A stretch of DNA of 64,000 bases, from positions 25,189,338 through 25,253,337 of the forward strand of contig NC_021671.1 of the NCBI RefSeq assembly GCF_000247815.1. Direction: 5' to 3'. Below the pieces are notes generated by a model that was given only the letters and a program-made list of their open reading frames with translations, was not told where the DNA came from and ran no database searches. Below are positions 52,122 to 64,000 of the stretch, piece by piece. Made by a program: the position numbers and the translations under genes. Positions within the stretch are counted from its first letter, which is position 1; the number at the start of each line of letters is the position of its first letter. Source of the DNA: Ficedula albicollis (Eukaryota; Chordata; Aves; Passeriformes; Muscicapidae).

Positions 52122-55100
52122 TACTTTAACACTATGCCAAGTTTTCTGTCTTAGTAGTAGTGAAGTGTGACTTGCCATGGTTTTAACTATGGTCTTATTA
52201 TCCTTTCTTTAGGAGGTTTTGGTGTTTTGGGCCCAGCACTGGATACTTGGGGCTTTATTCTTCTCTCTAGAGCACTATGGTCAGGAGCATAAAGATATTG
52301 GCATTTAAGTGGGAAACTCAAAACAGTCTGCTGAGGCAGGACGTGCTAGAACAATGTGTTTGAAGTCACTTTTTTTTTTTTTTTTGAGGGGAGGAGGCAA
52401 GAGGATTACATCCCTCCCACCTTTGAATTGCCTGACTTTAAAGAGAGGCTGATCAAGTGCTGTGAGGAGGAATCTCTAGATGTTACTCAATAGCATTGGT
52501 AGTAGTATGAGAGATCATATAAAGTCCAGGAAATGCTTTAGAAACAGCTGGAAAGAAGGTAAGTGTCAGGTGAAGATTTAGTGCCTGCAATGTTTTTGTT
52601 TTTTCTTAGATCGATGGCCCCAGGTGGAGCTGAATGGGCTAAATAGCTCACTACAGTAACAGTGTTTTGGGGAAACTTGTGTTTCCCCAAATGAAGTAAG
52701 GATAATTATGAGAGGGTGGGGGATAATGATCCTTCTCATTTGTTAGAGAATTCTTTGTCTTGTGTGGGTTGTTGCGAATACACATTTGTGATGAAAATTA
52801 TCCACTGAAGTTGTTCTTCAATAGAATTTTCTCAGAAATGTTATTAAAATAATCCCTGAAACTCTACCTCAGAGCACTTAACTCTGAGCTTCTGCTGAGT
52901 GTGTGTAACTCGTATGTACAAGGCTTGTGTAAGTATTTCAGTTTTGTGGAAGATGACTAAGGTACAGCGAAATGACTTGTCTGAAGTAATTCAAGAGGTT
53001 TGTAGCACTTTGAAGGAATTAGGGAATTTAAGGTGTAGGGAGTCCAAGACTAGTTGGAACTCCATGATGCTCATGCTGCATGTTGCTGGTAGTCTGTGAT
53101 TCAGATGCTGACTAAAGCAGGCTTCTGGGAACGAGTCCTGATGAATAAAACAAAGATGGCCAATTTAGTCTCAGGCAAAATAGGAACTGCAGTCAATAGA
53201 GTTAGACATTTAGATGATATTTCCTGGAAAAAAAAAAAAAGGCAGTGTGGAAAATACACTCCCAATCCCAAACTTAATTTAAAGGGGAGCTTTCAAACAA
53301 ATAGAATCTCCTTTAGAAGTGTCAAGGTGACAATTTTTAAGATATTGTCCAGAAAAAACTGATCTTAGAGGATGCATTTAAATGTATAGGAGTGTAAAAA
53401 TGTCCAAATTTGCTTTTTATGCTGGTCTTGAGGGAAATCTCTTGCTCAAAATTTTAGGTGTATAATCTTTCCTCCAGAAGAACATGCTTTTTTGGTGTAA
53501 GGCAAATATCAGCCTGGGAGCAAAATAGCTTTCTATAAAATGATCAGTGGAGAATAAAATATATGTTATTTACATAAATTGCTTAAATTCCTGCCCACTG
53601 AAATGTGGCTGAAGATAAGACGTGAATCAATTTGGACCTCAGGTGTACTCCTGCCACTTTGGATTCTTAGTTTTACAGTAGAATTGATCAGTGGAAAACA
53701 GCATGACAATAATAAGGGTCTCAGTCAGACTGTGGAGTCAAATGTTGATCCTTATTTATCATTGTTAAATAACAGAATGGAAGCAGTGAAGCACAAATTC
53801 TCAGCAGAATGCTTTATTTTTGACAGCTGAAAAGAAAGATGCCTGTGCCGTTAGAAATTGATACTGCAGTCCCTAGAAACTTGATTTTTTTTTTTGTGAA
53901 AAACAGAAAAGGGAAAAAATAAAAGATGACTCTGGCTTGGAATCCCACGTGTTGTGACCATATGATCAAAATGATACTATCTGTAATTGCAAAACGGGGA
54001 CTGAAACAGCAGTGAAATGACATTAATTCATCTTTTTGTCTCAGTACTCTCTACCTTTGTCTCACCTGGGTGCTCCTACATACCTTTGGATAACCCTGTC
54101 TTGACAAACACTGTGGCTGTGAGGAAAGATTGGGTGGAAAGGAACAAAAGTGGAATGAGACATGGCTTGTCAAGCTGTTGATGTTGTGCTTAAGTGAATA
54201 CTCTTGTGTTGTAATATTCCCACAGTCCTGCTCTCTTAATTTTTTTTAGCAATCTGGCCACAATATTCTATCCTTCCCATGCAGGAAAGTGGGCTTGAGT
54301 TTATTCCTGAGGGCAAGGATTATTGTACACTCAGGTTTTATCCCATTACATAGTAATGATGTGGCAGAGGTGCTTGCCCAGACCTAAGTGCCATGACATG
54401 CTTCAGTGTTCTGCAGTTCTGACATAGTCAATTTGCTTTGATAATTTAATCATTCCTTAATACTTGAATCCTGTCTATTGCCTGATTAAGAAAGGAGGGG
54501 GCAATGGTTACTGTGGAAGAAGGGCACAGACAGATCCTTGTTCATTCCTTGGGTTCTTTCTCTGGAGCTGTTGTGAGAAAGTTTTTCTTGGGAGTTTTGG
54601 ATGATTGAACAATAGAATGTGGGGGGAAGGAGGGAGGAGAGTGAGGAGTGTGTTACACTGTGTACTGTTAAATTACAGTGGAAACTCTCAGGAAGGAGGA
54701 TTTTTAAGTTGCTCCCTCCAAATTTTTTTTAGTTTCCCTGTGAAAGTGCTATGCTGTTTCCTTACTAATCGGGCTAGGTCATATCCCAGGTCATCAACTT
54801 TACATAAGCTTCTCTTTGTCACCAACATTCATGTGTCCCAAGTTCTTCTGGCTTCTGTGCTTCATCAGTTTAATATTTAGGTTTTGCTATTACAGTTTTG
54901 CAATCATTTTATCAAAATGTCCTGGACTAAGTAAGCTTGAGACCCAGACCTCGTGTCAGCATCCAAAAAGCAGTCAGTCTTTATACCCCATTTTCCTACT
55001 ATGCAAGGTCAGTTTCTATTTTCCCTACTAAGACTAAACTGGTTTATATATTTAGATAGAAATTAAGCAATTTGTCATGTAACTAATTTGTTTCCAGTAT

Positions 55101-56107
55101 TCATATTCTCCTCTGTTTGCTCAGAGGTCAGAAGAGGGCTATGAAGAGCTGTGCCTTTAAAGAGGCTTTTATTAGAGCTAATTAGGATATGTTATTGTCT
55201 TGTACAGAGGCTTTTGAGTGCAAGAGAACTGTAATCTCAGCATTGCATGAAGTTCAATTCTTTCAGGTTTGCTGTCTTAGAGTAACTATTGGCACATAAA
55301 TAATAGTAAATACTCTTTCCTTTTGTGTATAGTTTTCTTTTGGGCACCTGTAGTAGACATTATAAAATGCAGGCTAAACTCTCCATGTGTGTTTTCCTGC
55401 CCTTTTCCTTTCATTTTCCCTTTGTGTGTGACAAATGAATACCACTTCCATGATTTTTTTTTCCGAAGGTACACTCAGATTCTTTCACTTTGTTAGAAGC
55501 CAACAGGGAGTGTTTCACTCCCAAGCAAAGCACTTGGGCTTATAGTTTTGAAGGAGGAAAAACAGATTTAAAGATGTTTCCCATAAGCTTGCCTGCTGCC
55601 ATTTTCCATGGCAATTCATTAGCTGCTAGGAAAATGTAAATGGGCCCCTTGGAGCTGTTATTCTGACAGCCTTATGCTGGAATTTTGTCTTAAAAGTGCT
55701 ACACAATGCAAAGTTATCTTACATGGATGTGGTTTGGCATATTTTAAGGCTTTGTGTTTGCTTTCTATGTTAATAATACTTGTAGAAAAATAGCAGAGAG
55801 AAAGGACATTTGTCACATCTTTGGCAAACACTTTCCTCCCTTTTCTTTGTTTTAGATAGCAAGCTGAAAAGCTTGTTTTGTTACATTGGCTTTTCATGGT
55901 CAATCAGTCATTGTTATTTAATAAAGTCACATCTACATGAGTACTTTTGTATGTAACTGGATTTTTAAGCTCATAAAAGAATATTTTTGTTAGTTGTAAA
56001 ACTGTGGACCAGTAATACAGTACATGCAAATTTTACTATTGTGTAAACAGAAGAGCTTTGAAGTAAAACTGTTTCTGCAAGAGTGTTTTTAATGAGGGAA
56101 AAGATTT
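52122..56107. other. AT-rich non-coding DNA
   Basis: Nothing recognised. T runs lie at 52371-52385 and 53886-53896 and an A run at 53229-53241. Confidence 0.5.
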
Positions 56108-56195
56108 TAGGTTTTTGGGTTTGTTTTTTTCTTGGTGTAGGTTTTTGGGTTTGTTTTTTTTTTGGTGTTTTTTTTTGGTTTTTTTTTTTTTGGTC
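56108..56195. repeat. T/G-rich low-complexity with 30-bp repeat
   Basis: AGGTTTTTGGGTTTGTTTTT is repeated with a 30-bp period from about 56109 and degenerates into TTTGGTG/T-run sequence up to 56195. A similar T/G-rich patch lies at 56316-56371. Confidence 0.85.
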
Positions 56196-59100
56196 CAAAT
56201 CAAAGCTCTCTTACCTTTCTTTTGCTTTATCTTTCTGTAATGGCACCTCTCAAAGGAAATGTGATAATGCGTGTATTTCAGTCACCTTAGTGTGTTAGTT
56301 CAACTCCTGGTCCTTTTTTATTTGTTTGGTTTATTTTTTTTGTTTGTGTGGGGTTTTTTTGTTTTTTTTAATAGACTTCTAATGCAGGTATAATTGTGTT
56401 AGCAGTGTTCTTTGTGCTAAAGCTCAGTGTGGAACTCACAGCCATGTTTTGAAAGCCAAAATTTCTTTCTCTTCTTTTGGCACAATTGAACAAAAAAAAA
56501 ATAGTATCTTCTAGTTAATGAAAAATGTTAGAACTGTATGTCACAGTGTGATTGTAGAATGCTGCAAAATTGTCACTGGGGCAATCCTTGGGTCATGCTG
56601 GGTGTCTTTGTTTTGTTTTATTTTTAAATTCTCTTTTCTTTTGAGTACTCTTGACTTTGGTCTATTTTTTTTTTTTTACAAGATTCAGGCACTGGACTCT
56701 TTCAAGCCAAGCCAGGAAAGTAGTTCCCAATGGGAATATTTGTATGCTGTTTAAATCTACTCACCCAGAACACAGTAAGCAGGTCACTTCTAATCCAAAT
56801 TTTTTTTTTTTTTTTGAGTGCTGTAAAGTTCGTAGCAGACTCATACCAGTGCTTCAACATTGTCTGAAAAAGAAACAAACTCAAAATAATAACAAACACA
56901 TGCAAGTGCATAATATATTTTTAATGCATGAACATTTATCAGATAAGGGAGAAATATTGAAGTGTGCCCTTCTCAAACAACTGCATTCTGATTAATCATA
57001 CCTTGTTGCTGCAGTTGTGTTCAAGGAGAAATCACTCACCTTGGTTGCTTAGCTGATGTGTTTCCTTCCTGTCAAGTACTTCTGCAACACCTGAATCATA
57101 AGCTGCTAATTCAGTATGGCCTTCCTGTTCATATTTGATCTTATCAGGAGAAAATTTTGTTAACTTGGAGGGTATCCAAAGTTAGAGAAAAACAGAGCAC
57201 TGATTTTTTTTTTTTTCTTCACCTTTTCTACTCTTACCCTCACTGTTGCTGTTGGCTGTGACGCAGGAAGATTTAGTAGAGTTAAATGACATTGCTGTAC
57301 TTTGAAGCACTCTGTGGATTTTTCTCCTTCATTCCCAGACCTCAGGAGTGGCAGTCAGCCATCAGGAGTGCAGGAGCCAGTGCTGCACCAGGCAGGGGAA
57401 GGGAGGTGGGCACCAGGCTGCCCAGTGGGTGCAGGGTGTGCCAGGGCTGCTGGGCACAGCTTTATGAGTGAGGCCTGGAAGAGTGTGAGTGGGGCAAGCG
57501 TGGATTCTGGGTGAGTGGGGAGCAGTGATGCTGGAGCAGGTGCCAAGGCAGCTGCTAATGTTTCAGGGAGCTAAAAGCCCTGGCCTCCATATGTAGTCAG
57601 ATACAAAGCATTGCAATGGGAGTCGCAAAAAATATGAGCTCTGAGAGGCTGAATTTACTTTTATATGCATCTGGGTATATTCCATGGAAATCAGAGTTGG
57701 TTAAGTATGGGTATGATGCAAATTCTTCCTTCCAGTGATTTCTCCCCGTCACTGTCATGGTTTCTGCTTGGTCCAGCCGATCAGAAAGCCAAGTCTAGAC
57801 ACTTACACTCTACCTTTTTCTTTGTACAAATCTAGAGTAAGTGAAGTTAGACGTTTACAGAGAGTTGAATTGAATCATACACTTGCATTATACTATGGTC
57901 CCCTAAGGGCTGAGATAATTGGAGAGCTTTTTCCCAAGAACTGAGGATTTTAGTGTTTATTTCTATGCTACTATAAGGAGTGTTCCCTGGGGGTCCTTGA
58001 GGGCAGTCATGTGTAGATGTAACCTGCCTCCTAGGAATTGCGTTTAAGTATACTATTTAGCATGTGTCATGGAAAATTTTCAGTGCACCTCCATTTAACA
58101 GCACCTTACAGAGGACACTTGACAGAGAAAGAACAGACTTTGTGTTTTCTGGAGCATCTGGTTACTCAGTGTGTCAGGCCAGAGCTGGTGGTGATGATAG
58201 TGAAAAGAAACAACTCTCGGTCTTTTCTTTTGGGATTGTTGCAGCACAGGCTATAAGGTCTGTTGTGCCAGGGAATTGGGGATTTGTAAGAGTGATATGA
58301 TTACTCGGTACCAAGTGACCATATTATTACTGGGCACTGATGTGAAATAGGAAGCAGTCTCAAGAGCACTCTAGAAGTAAATATAAAGCAGGTCCTTCTA
58401 GGAATATTTTAATATGGTGATACCATTGGGTTTTCTCCTGTTGGTGCTGTTTTGGAGAGGGGGACCAAGGACACTTGTTTTCAGCATCCTAGATGTTTTG
58501 AACAGAATTTACCTGCTGTGAAGCCAAATATTCAATATATGCCATAATGATCCTTTAATTTGAGTGTGATGATTGTGTAGTGCTGACAGTAGCTTAAGTA
58601 GGTAACCAAAGGAACCTCTGTAAAGATTTCATCATGATTAACTCATTTGTAATTATCTGTGGTATAGAATTAATGTGGATTGAGAATTACATTGCAATTT
58701 ACCAAAACACAAGATGGAAAATAGCTAGTAAGCCATCTGACCAGGAATATCTATCACTGCATGAAAATTAAAATCAGCAAAGCAAATAACATGACTTGTT
58801 ATAGCTGCTGACCTAACGTTCCTTCAAACGTCTCCGAGGCATGATAATTCCAGCACAAACATCAGTGAGTGTGGTTCTGCATTATGCATATTTTTAAATC
58901 ATCCCTCCCACATTTTAAAAATACTCGAGTCGTGAAGTCGCTGGCAGCAGAGTTTTGAGCGCTGTTTGCCATGGCAGCTGTTTGGCAACTGGCTCTACAG
59001 CAGGGATGAACCAGCCGGCTTCTGGCAGGTTGGCAGCAGGTCCTGGCAGAGAAAAGGAGCTAAAAAAGGGCAGTGACCATGTCAGCTCAGAGGATCCCAC

Positions 59101-60118
59101 GTGCTGAACCCTGGTAGCTGTGCAGTAGTTAACACTTGGTGTCTGACGGCTGAAGAAGTGAAAAATGCAGGTTAATTGTTTAGAAATAGGCAGAGGCCCA
59201 AAGTTGATTTTGTTTTGGACATGCAGCAGTTGGAAGCAGCTGGTCTGCTGTGGTTTAAGATTTTTATGTTCAGTTTAGTTTCACTGTTTTGCCCTCTGGA
59301 CTTGGTTATATCTAGCACACTCTCATGTCTTTGGACACAGACACCCAGCACATCAGGGTGAAAAACTCCTCTCTCATCCATGCTTGCAGCCTTCCCTACA
59401 CTGTGGCTTTGATCACTTCTTGAGGCCCCAATTGAAAGGGATACAATTATCACTGTTTAATAATAATCAACTTTTGTGATGCTGGAGTATATTTTTCTCA
59501 TTCTTCTGCTATTTTTTGTTTGCTCTTTCTGAATATTCTTTCACTGAAAGCAGGAGGATCTTTTTATAACCTTGAACATACTTTTGGAGGCCCATGTATG
59601 TGGGGACATCATTACCAGCCAAAAATAAAACTTTAATGGGTGTGCAAACAGACTGCAAGCTTAAGCATCTGATGGGATACAGTGTGAAAAAAGGCCTCAG
59701 GCAGCTTGCAGAAGGGATATGTGCATGCTCCCAAGTTTCAATTAAACCCTGTCTCCGATTTTGCAGTGATTTTCATTTGAATGTGTGATTTCACTTGAGT
59801 CTGAAAGTGATATAAATCTGAAAATAGGCATCTCATCTTCTACTTTGAACAGACTTGAAGGTTTTGTGGAAGGGGATACCATAGGGTTTCACACACTTAT
59901 TATGCTGTTCGAGATAATAAGAAAGAGTAGGAACAATCAGCAGGCTGGAGAAAATTTCTGAGAGCACAAAGTGACTACCAAAGTTTTTATTTCCATGATA
60001 GACTTGAAAGCAAAAAAGCTGGGCTTGGGGTACTTTAACAAAACGATCATTAGATTTAAAAAGGAGAGAAACCCAAGGTTATTATGAAGATATGTCAATT
60101 TTGCAGCCATGCTACAGA
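56196..60118. other. Non-coding DNA
   Basis: No gene recognised. GC-richer patches at 57335-57560 (CpG-poor) and 58920-59110 (a few CpG and one CACGTG palindrome at 59099-59104) stand out from the AT-rich background but have no assigned identity. Confidence 0.45.
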
Positions 60119-60150
60119 AAAGGCTCTTTTTTTGTGGGAAAAGAGCCTTT
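60119..60150. other. Perfect 12-bp hairpin
   Basis: AAAGGCTCTTTT (60119-60130) pairs perfectly with AAAAGAGCCTTT (60139-60150) across an 8-base loop TTTGTGGG. It is too short for a microRNA precursor. Confidence 0.8.
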
Positions 60151-60270
60151 GACTGTGATGCTTGTACCCTAAATGGGAAGAGGGGTGATAGTGGTAGACT
60201 AGTGAAAGGAAGAATTTGATTGTCAGATAGTTTTCTAAATTGTATTTGTATATTGTTCTTGGCATAATTG

Positions 60271-60449
60271 CTGCCTAATTTCCAGATAGATCAATAGACA
60301 CATTTTGAAACTGGCCTTTCCCTGTCAAGAACTGTAGCTGATGGTCATTTAGCTAATCTACTTTAGGAACAGGATAAAAAGGAGTTTGGTAGGGTTTGGG
60401 GTACAATGCCAATTCACAAAAAACAGAAAATTTTGTGGACACTTCCATA
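60271..60449 (+). repeat. Left arm of 179-bp inverted repeat
   Basis: Starts CTGCCTAATTTCCAGATAGA and ends TTTTGTGGACACTTCCATA. Its reverse complement is at 61890-62068 with the same length, no indels and only two substitutions that I can find (CACATTTTG against CACTTTTTG, and CTGTCAAG against CTGTGAAG). The arms are separated by 1,440 bp. No similarity continues beyond either end, and no target-site duplication is evident. Confidence 0.97.
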
Positions 60450-60565
60450 GCCCAAGAAGGACTCTTGTTCTGTTGAACGAAGACTAAAAGTATTATTCAC
60501 GCAAATAAAATTTCTCAGCCACTCTGTCATGATCCTCCATCCTTTTCACAATGGAAATTTTTCAG

Positions 60566-61247
60566 TGCTGGAAAGCAGTGGCACAGAAAGGGACCTGGGG
60601 GTCCTGGTCAGTGGCAAGTTGAACACGAGCCAGCAGAGCCCTGGAGCCAGGAGAGCCAGCCCTGTCCTGGGGACATCAGGCACAGCATGGCCAGCTGGGC
60701 AAGGGAGGGGATTGTCCTGCTCTGCTCTGAGCTGGGGCAGCCTCACCTCCAGGGCTGGGGGCAGCTCTGGGCGACATAATATAAAAAAGATATTTTGACT
60801 ATGGGAGAGTGTGCAAAGGAGGACAGAGGATGGTAAAAGGCCCTGAAGAGAAGCTGAGGTCACTTGGTCTGTTCATGCTGGAGGAGACTGAGGAGAGACC
60901 TCACTGCAGTTACAGCTTCTTGTGAGGGGCAGAGGAGGGGCAGGCACTGATCTCTGCTCTGTGGTGACAGTGACAGAACACAAGGGAATGGCCTGAAGTT
61001 GTGTCAGGGGAGGGTTAGGTTAGGTATTAGAAAAAGGTTCTTCACAAAGAGGGTATTTGGGCACTGGAACAGTTTCCCCAGGGAAGGGGGCACAGCACCA
61101 AGCCTGACAGAGTTCAGGAAGCAGTTGGACAATGCTCTTGGGTACATGGTGTGATTCTTGGGGATGTGACTATGCAGAGCCAGGAGTTGGACTTGATGAT
61201 CCATGAGGATCCCTCTCCAACTCAGTATATTCTTTGATTCAGTGATG
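60566..61247 (+). mobile_element. CR1 LINE 3' fragment
   Basis: Landmarks in order: GAAAGGGACCTGGGGGTCCT, GAACACGAGCCAGCAGAGCC, AGCCTCACCTCCAGGGCTGG, GAGAGTGTGCAAAGGAGGAC, ATTAGAAAAAGGTTCTTCAC, GCACTGGAACAGTTTCCCCA and GGACTTGATGATCCATGAGG. It ends TATTCTTTGATTCAGTGA. This is the longest CR1 piece in the window and sits entirely inside the 179-bp inverted repeat. Confidence 0.95.
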
Positions 61248-61889
61248 CTGGTAGGGATACAGTATGGATGCTTAATATAATATTTAGCTTGTATTAGATT
61301 TAATTAGAATAATCCATTGGAACTTCTAAATTTTTATTTTCCACAAAATTCTTCTTTAAAAGAAGGCACCTTTCAGAAGCAAGCCTTCCACAGAAAGGAT
61401 AAAGTTATTTAGGAATAAGATCATTTGTTCAGTTTCTGTAGGAAGCTTCAAGCCCCAGACTAAGTTTCTTGGCTCAGCCCTTGTCTTCCTATTCTCCCAG
61501 GCCACTTGCTCATTGTCATCTCTAGTGGGAGTCAGACAGTCTTGGGAGTCAGGACATCCAGCACAGGGAATTCTTGAAACAGTGACCTGCAAGATGCCTC
61601 TGTGGGAGGGCTTTCCTGGAACTGCAGTCCCTAGAGACCTCAGGATTCGTGATGTGGAGGCAGTCCAGATGGCAGGACTGCCTGGAGACACTGCAGGCTT
61701 TGTTCTCTTTCAGGTCACCAGCCAAGCTGGCAGGAAACCCGGCAGGCTTTTGATAGGGCCTGCCCCTCTTGCAGCCAAGCCATATATTGATCATTGCCCC
61801 GTTGTCTGTTCGGGTGTTTTGTTGTGTTTTGACCAGGAAATCTATTTTGGGACCTGAAATCCTTTCCAAAAAGATGAGGTTCATTTATA
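61248..61889. other. Unassigned sequence inside the inverted repeat
   Basis: Moderately GC-rich from about 61440 to 61790, with overlapping open frames on both strands but no recognisable domain. It could be unique DNA carried in the spacer or part of an unrecognised element. Confidence 0.4.
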
Positions 61890-62068
61890 TATGGAAGTGT
61901 CCACAAAATTTTCTGTTTTTTGTGAATTGGCATTGTACCCCAAACCCTACCAAACTCCTTTTTATCCTGTTCCTAAAGTAGATTAGCTAAATGACCATCA
62001 GCTACAGTTCTTCACAGGGAAAGGCCAGTTTCAAAAAGTGTCTATTGATCTATCTGGAAATTAGGCAG
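61890..62068 (-). repeat. Right arm of 179-bp inverted repeat
   Basis: Reverse complement of 60271-60449 with two mismatches in 179 bp. It starts TATGGAAGTGTCCACAAAAT and ends CTGGAAATTAGGCAG. Confidence 0.97.
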
Positions 62069-64000
62069 AAAGTAAACTCTGGGTCTGATGCTATCTGTAC
62101 AGATGTGTCTGGCATCGAAATACGACTTTTCCTGGTAAGGCTTCTTTCTTATGCTACTTTAAATTTTCATACAAAAGCTAGCCCTCAATTTTTTAAATTT
62201 AACTTTCACATCTACTTTTTTTTCCATCCTCTTCTATGTATTTATAGTGTTACACACAAACACGCACTTTTTTTTTTTCCTAAGACATAACACTACTTCT
62301 ACTTGAAGTTAGAAGCCAGACCTCTAGTTGTATAAACAGTCTCCAAGGTATGAATTTCAGGAAAGTCATATACTTGTTTTCTTTATTTGTTTGTTTTAAT
62401 GAGTGCTAATGAAGTTTTGAAGGTGATGTAGTAGTCTAGCAGCTTTGGGATTTTCCCAAATATGAGAGTGCCAAGGACTGATAATTTCCTGTTGTGAAAT
62501 TGTCTGTATAGAGGTGGCTTCTAGCCCAAAAGTAAACCATATCTGATGCTTAGTGGTGCTGTGATGGTTTGCCAGAATGGATGTTGGAAATGGATTTTGT
62601 TGATTTCCAGGGGGAAAAAATGCTTAACTGGCATTTAACTAAAACCTGTGCTACTGCAAAAAAAAATGTGATTGGCAACATGTTTTAAACAAACTCCAGA
62701 AAGATGGCATCAGTGATCAATATATGACAATGAAAATGCTTGTTTCAGTGAGCAAGTCTTTGCTATGTCAGAGAGATTAACATTAAGACAATATAATTTG
62801 TTTTGGCAGCTATATTTAAATCCAATCTTAATTCCTTCTTAATCTTTATCTTATGTATATTTTGTAATGAGGAATCAGGATTCTGGGTACTTTTTTTTTC
62901 ATTACTATATTTATAGAGAATGTCTATTTATATAGACATTGTTTCTGTCTTGATTTCTACATTCCCTTTAAATAACTTCTTGCTGTCCTTTAGACCACAT
63001 GCAAGTCTTACCAGGATCAAGAATGACTTTCTTGCCAACATGGCCAGCAAAGACTTGAGTGTACAGTTTCATAAACGAGTTTATAAACTTGTTTCTAATT
63101 CAGCATGTTAACATGACTGTTTTACTTTGATATATCTATTTTTAGGGTTTTTTTCCCATGGTTTGCTTGTGTGAATCCTGAAATCTCTGCAGTGCTTCTT
63201 TAACTGTAACTGAGTGTATTTCTCTTGGATTTATTTTTTTAATTGCAGTTTTCTGAGCAGCATAGTGGCATGAAAGAGCTTGTGCTGCAGCTTTTCCTGT
63301 CAGACTTTAAGAAAAGCATGTGAAACGAGCCTTGGAAAACTGACCAAATGCTGTAAATTTCCTCTATGCTGTTTCTATTCATGTCTTTATTGCCCTTGTG
63401 CTCAGGAGAACACCCTTGTATGAGCCCACCTGCCAACAGCTTCAGTCTTGTGAAACAGTTTTGGGTGGTCTTGGGAATGCTGAAGGAACCTTCAGAGCAC
63501 CCTGCCAGAGATACTTAAACCTGGTGCAGCAGCTCTTACTGATTTGGCAAGTCTCAGGCTTTGAATAGCAAAAACACACTCCTAGTCCCTGTTCCATCTT
63601 CCTTCCTGTGGTATTTCAGATTTTTCCTGTATTTCAGATTTTAGCAGCATCAGTCTCCCTCTGTCCTCTACCAGACTTTGCTGGTGCTATTCCATTTGCC
63701 AGATTTCCTGGTACACAGGATCCCAGAACTGAAGAAAGGCTATGACTTAGTGCAGGTACCAGAAGGCAAAATACATTAAGTGTGTCTTAGCTACCATCAC
63801 CAATCACCACAGAGTACAAGGCACATATTTTCATTTTCTTGGTGAAATGAAGACTTTGATCTTCCTTTTGAGGTTATAACACCTTTAGGAACACATTTTC
63901 TGTCATTTAGCACAATCATTTCTATCTCCCTCACTGAGACAGTGTTACTGGTAAGGAAAGGTGACGGTGAAGGACTTGAAGAAAAAAAGTACTACAAGAT
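62069..64000. other. AT-rich non-coding DNA
   Basis: Nothing recognised. T runs lie at 62216-62223 and 62269-62278. Confidence 0.5.

Noticed and set aside
60529..60863. Open frames on both strands at the start of the 60.6-kb CR1
   Set aside because: They belong to a decayed CR1 3' region, not an independent gene.
61014..61024. GGTTAGGTTAGG as telomere-like repeat
   Set aside because: Only about two units, lying within CR1 sequence; not an interstitial telomeric array.
60271..62068. Classical DNA transposon with terminal inverted repeats
   Set aside because: No target-site duplication and no transposase frame in the spacer; most of the spacer is a CR1 plus unassigned DNA. Kept only as one possible reading of the inverted repeat.

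Overview
This window looks like bird genomic DNA, probably from an intergenic or long-intron stretch of a neoavian and possibly passerine genome. The evidence is the repeat content: several 3' fragments of CR1 non-LTR retrotransposons, and two copies of an abundant avian endogenous-retrovirus LTR family (ERV-L-like by recollection). The background is AT-rich, with no long open frame of natural composition. I recognise no protein-coding gene, tRNA, rRNA, CRISPR array or bacterial feature. The longest open frames are poly-Gly/poly-Pro translations of homopolymer G tracts or chance frames in GC-rich or duplicated DNA.

Layout. 1-538 is a G-rich minisatellite with a 94-bp period, followed by a CpG-rich segment (about 540-1090) that holds an 86-bp tandem duplication; this could be the edge of a promoter/CpG island. 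1.1-12.6 kb is AT-rich and mostly featureless. 12.7-13.6 kb is an LTR. 13.9-16.1 kb holds two diverged copies of a ~170-bp segment with a CR1 fragment between them. 30.8-31.5 kb is a second copy of the same LTR, truncated and followed by a CCAAT/TATA promoter-like module and degenerate ~35-bp repeats. CR1 fragments lie at 15.3, 40.2, 42.0, 45.1 and 60.6 kb. At 60.27-62.07 kb a CR1 sits inside a 179-bp inverted repeat whose arms differ at only 2 positions.

Two unusual patterns cut across the window. First, there are four homopolymer G tracts (25, 61, 598 and 256 bases). Three are bracketed by the same sequence on both sides, which fits scaffold gaps or sequencing dropouts written as G better than real DNA. 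Second, about twenty two- or three-copy tandem duplications with units of 30-236 bp lie between 2.5 and 56 kb, and copies within a set are about 94-100% identical. Some lie inside or at the edge of transposable elements, so they postdate those insertions. They may be a real burst of local duplication or unmerged allelic/contig-end overlaps in the assembly.

Nothing here works together as a pathway. The points worth following up are the inverted repeat, the duplication load, the promoter-like module and the G-quadruplex-capable minisatellite.
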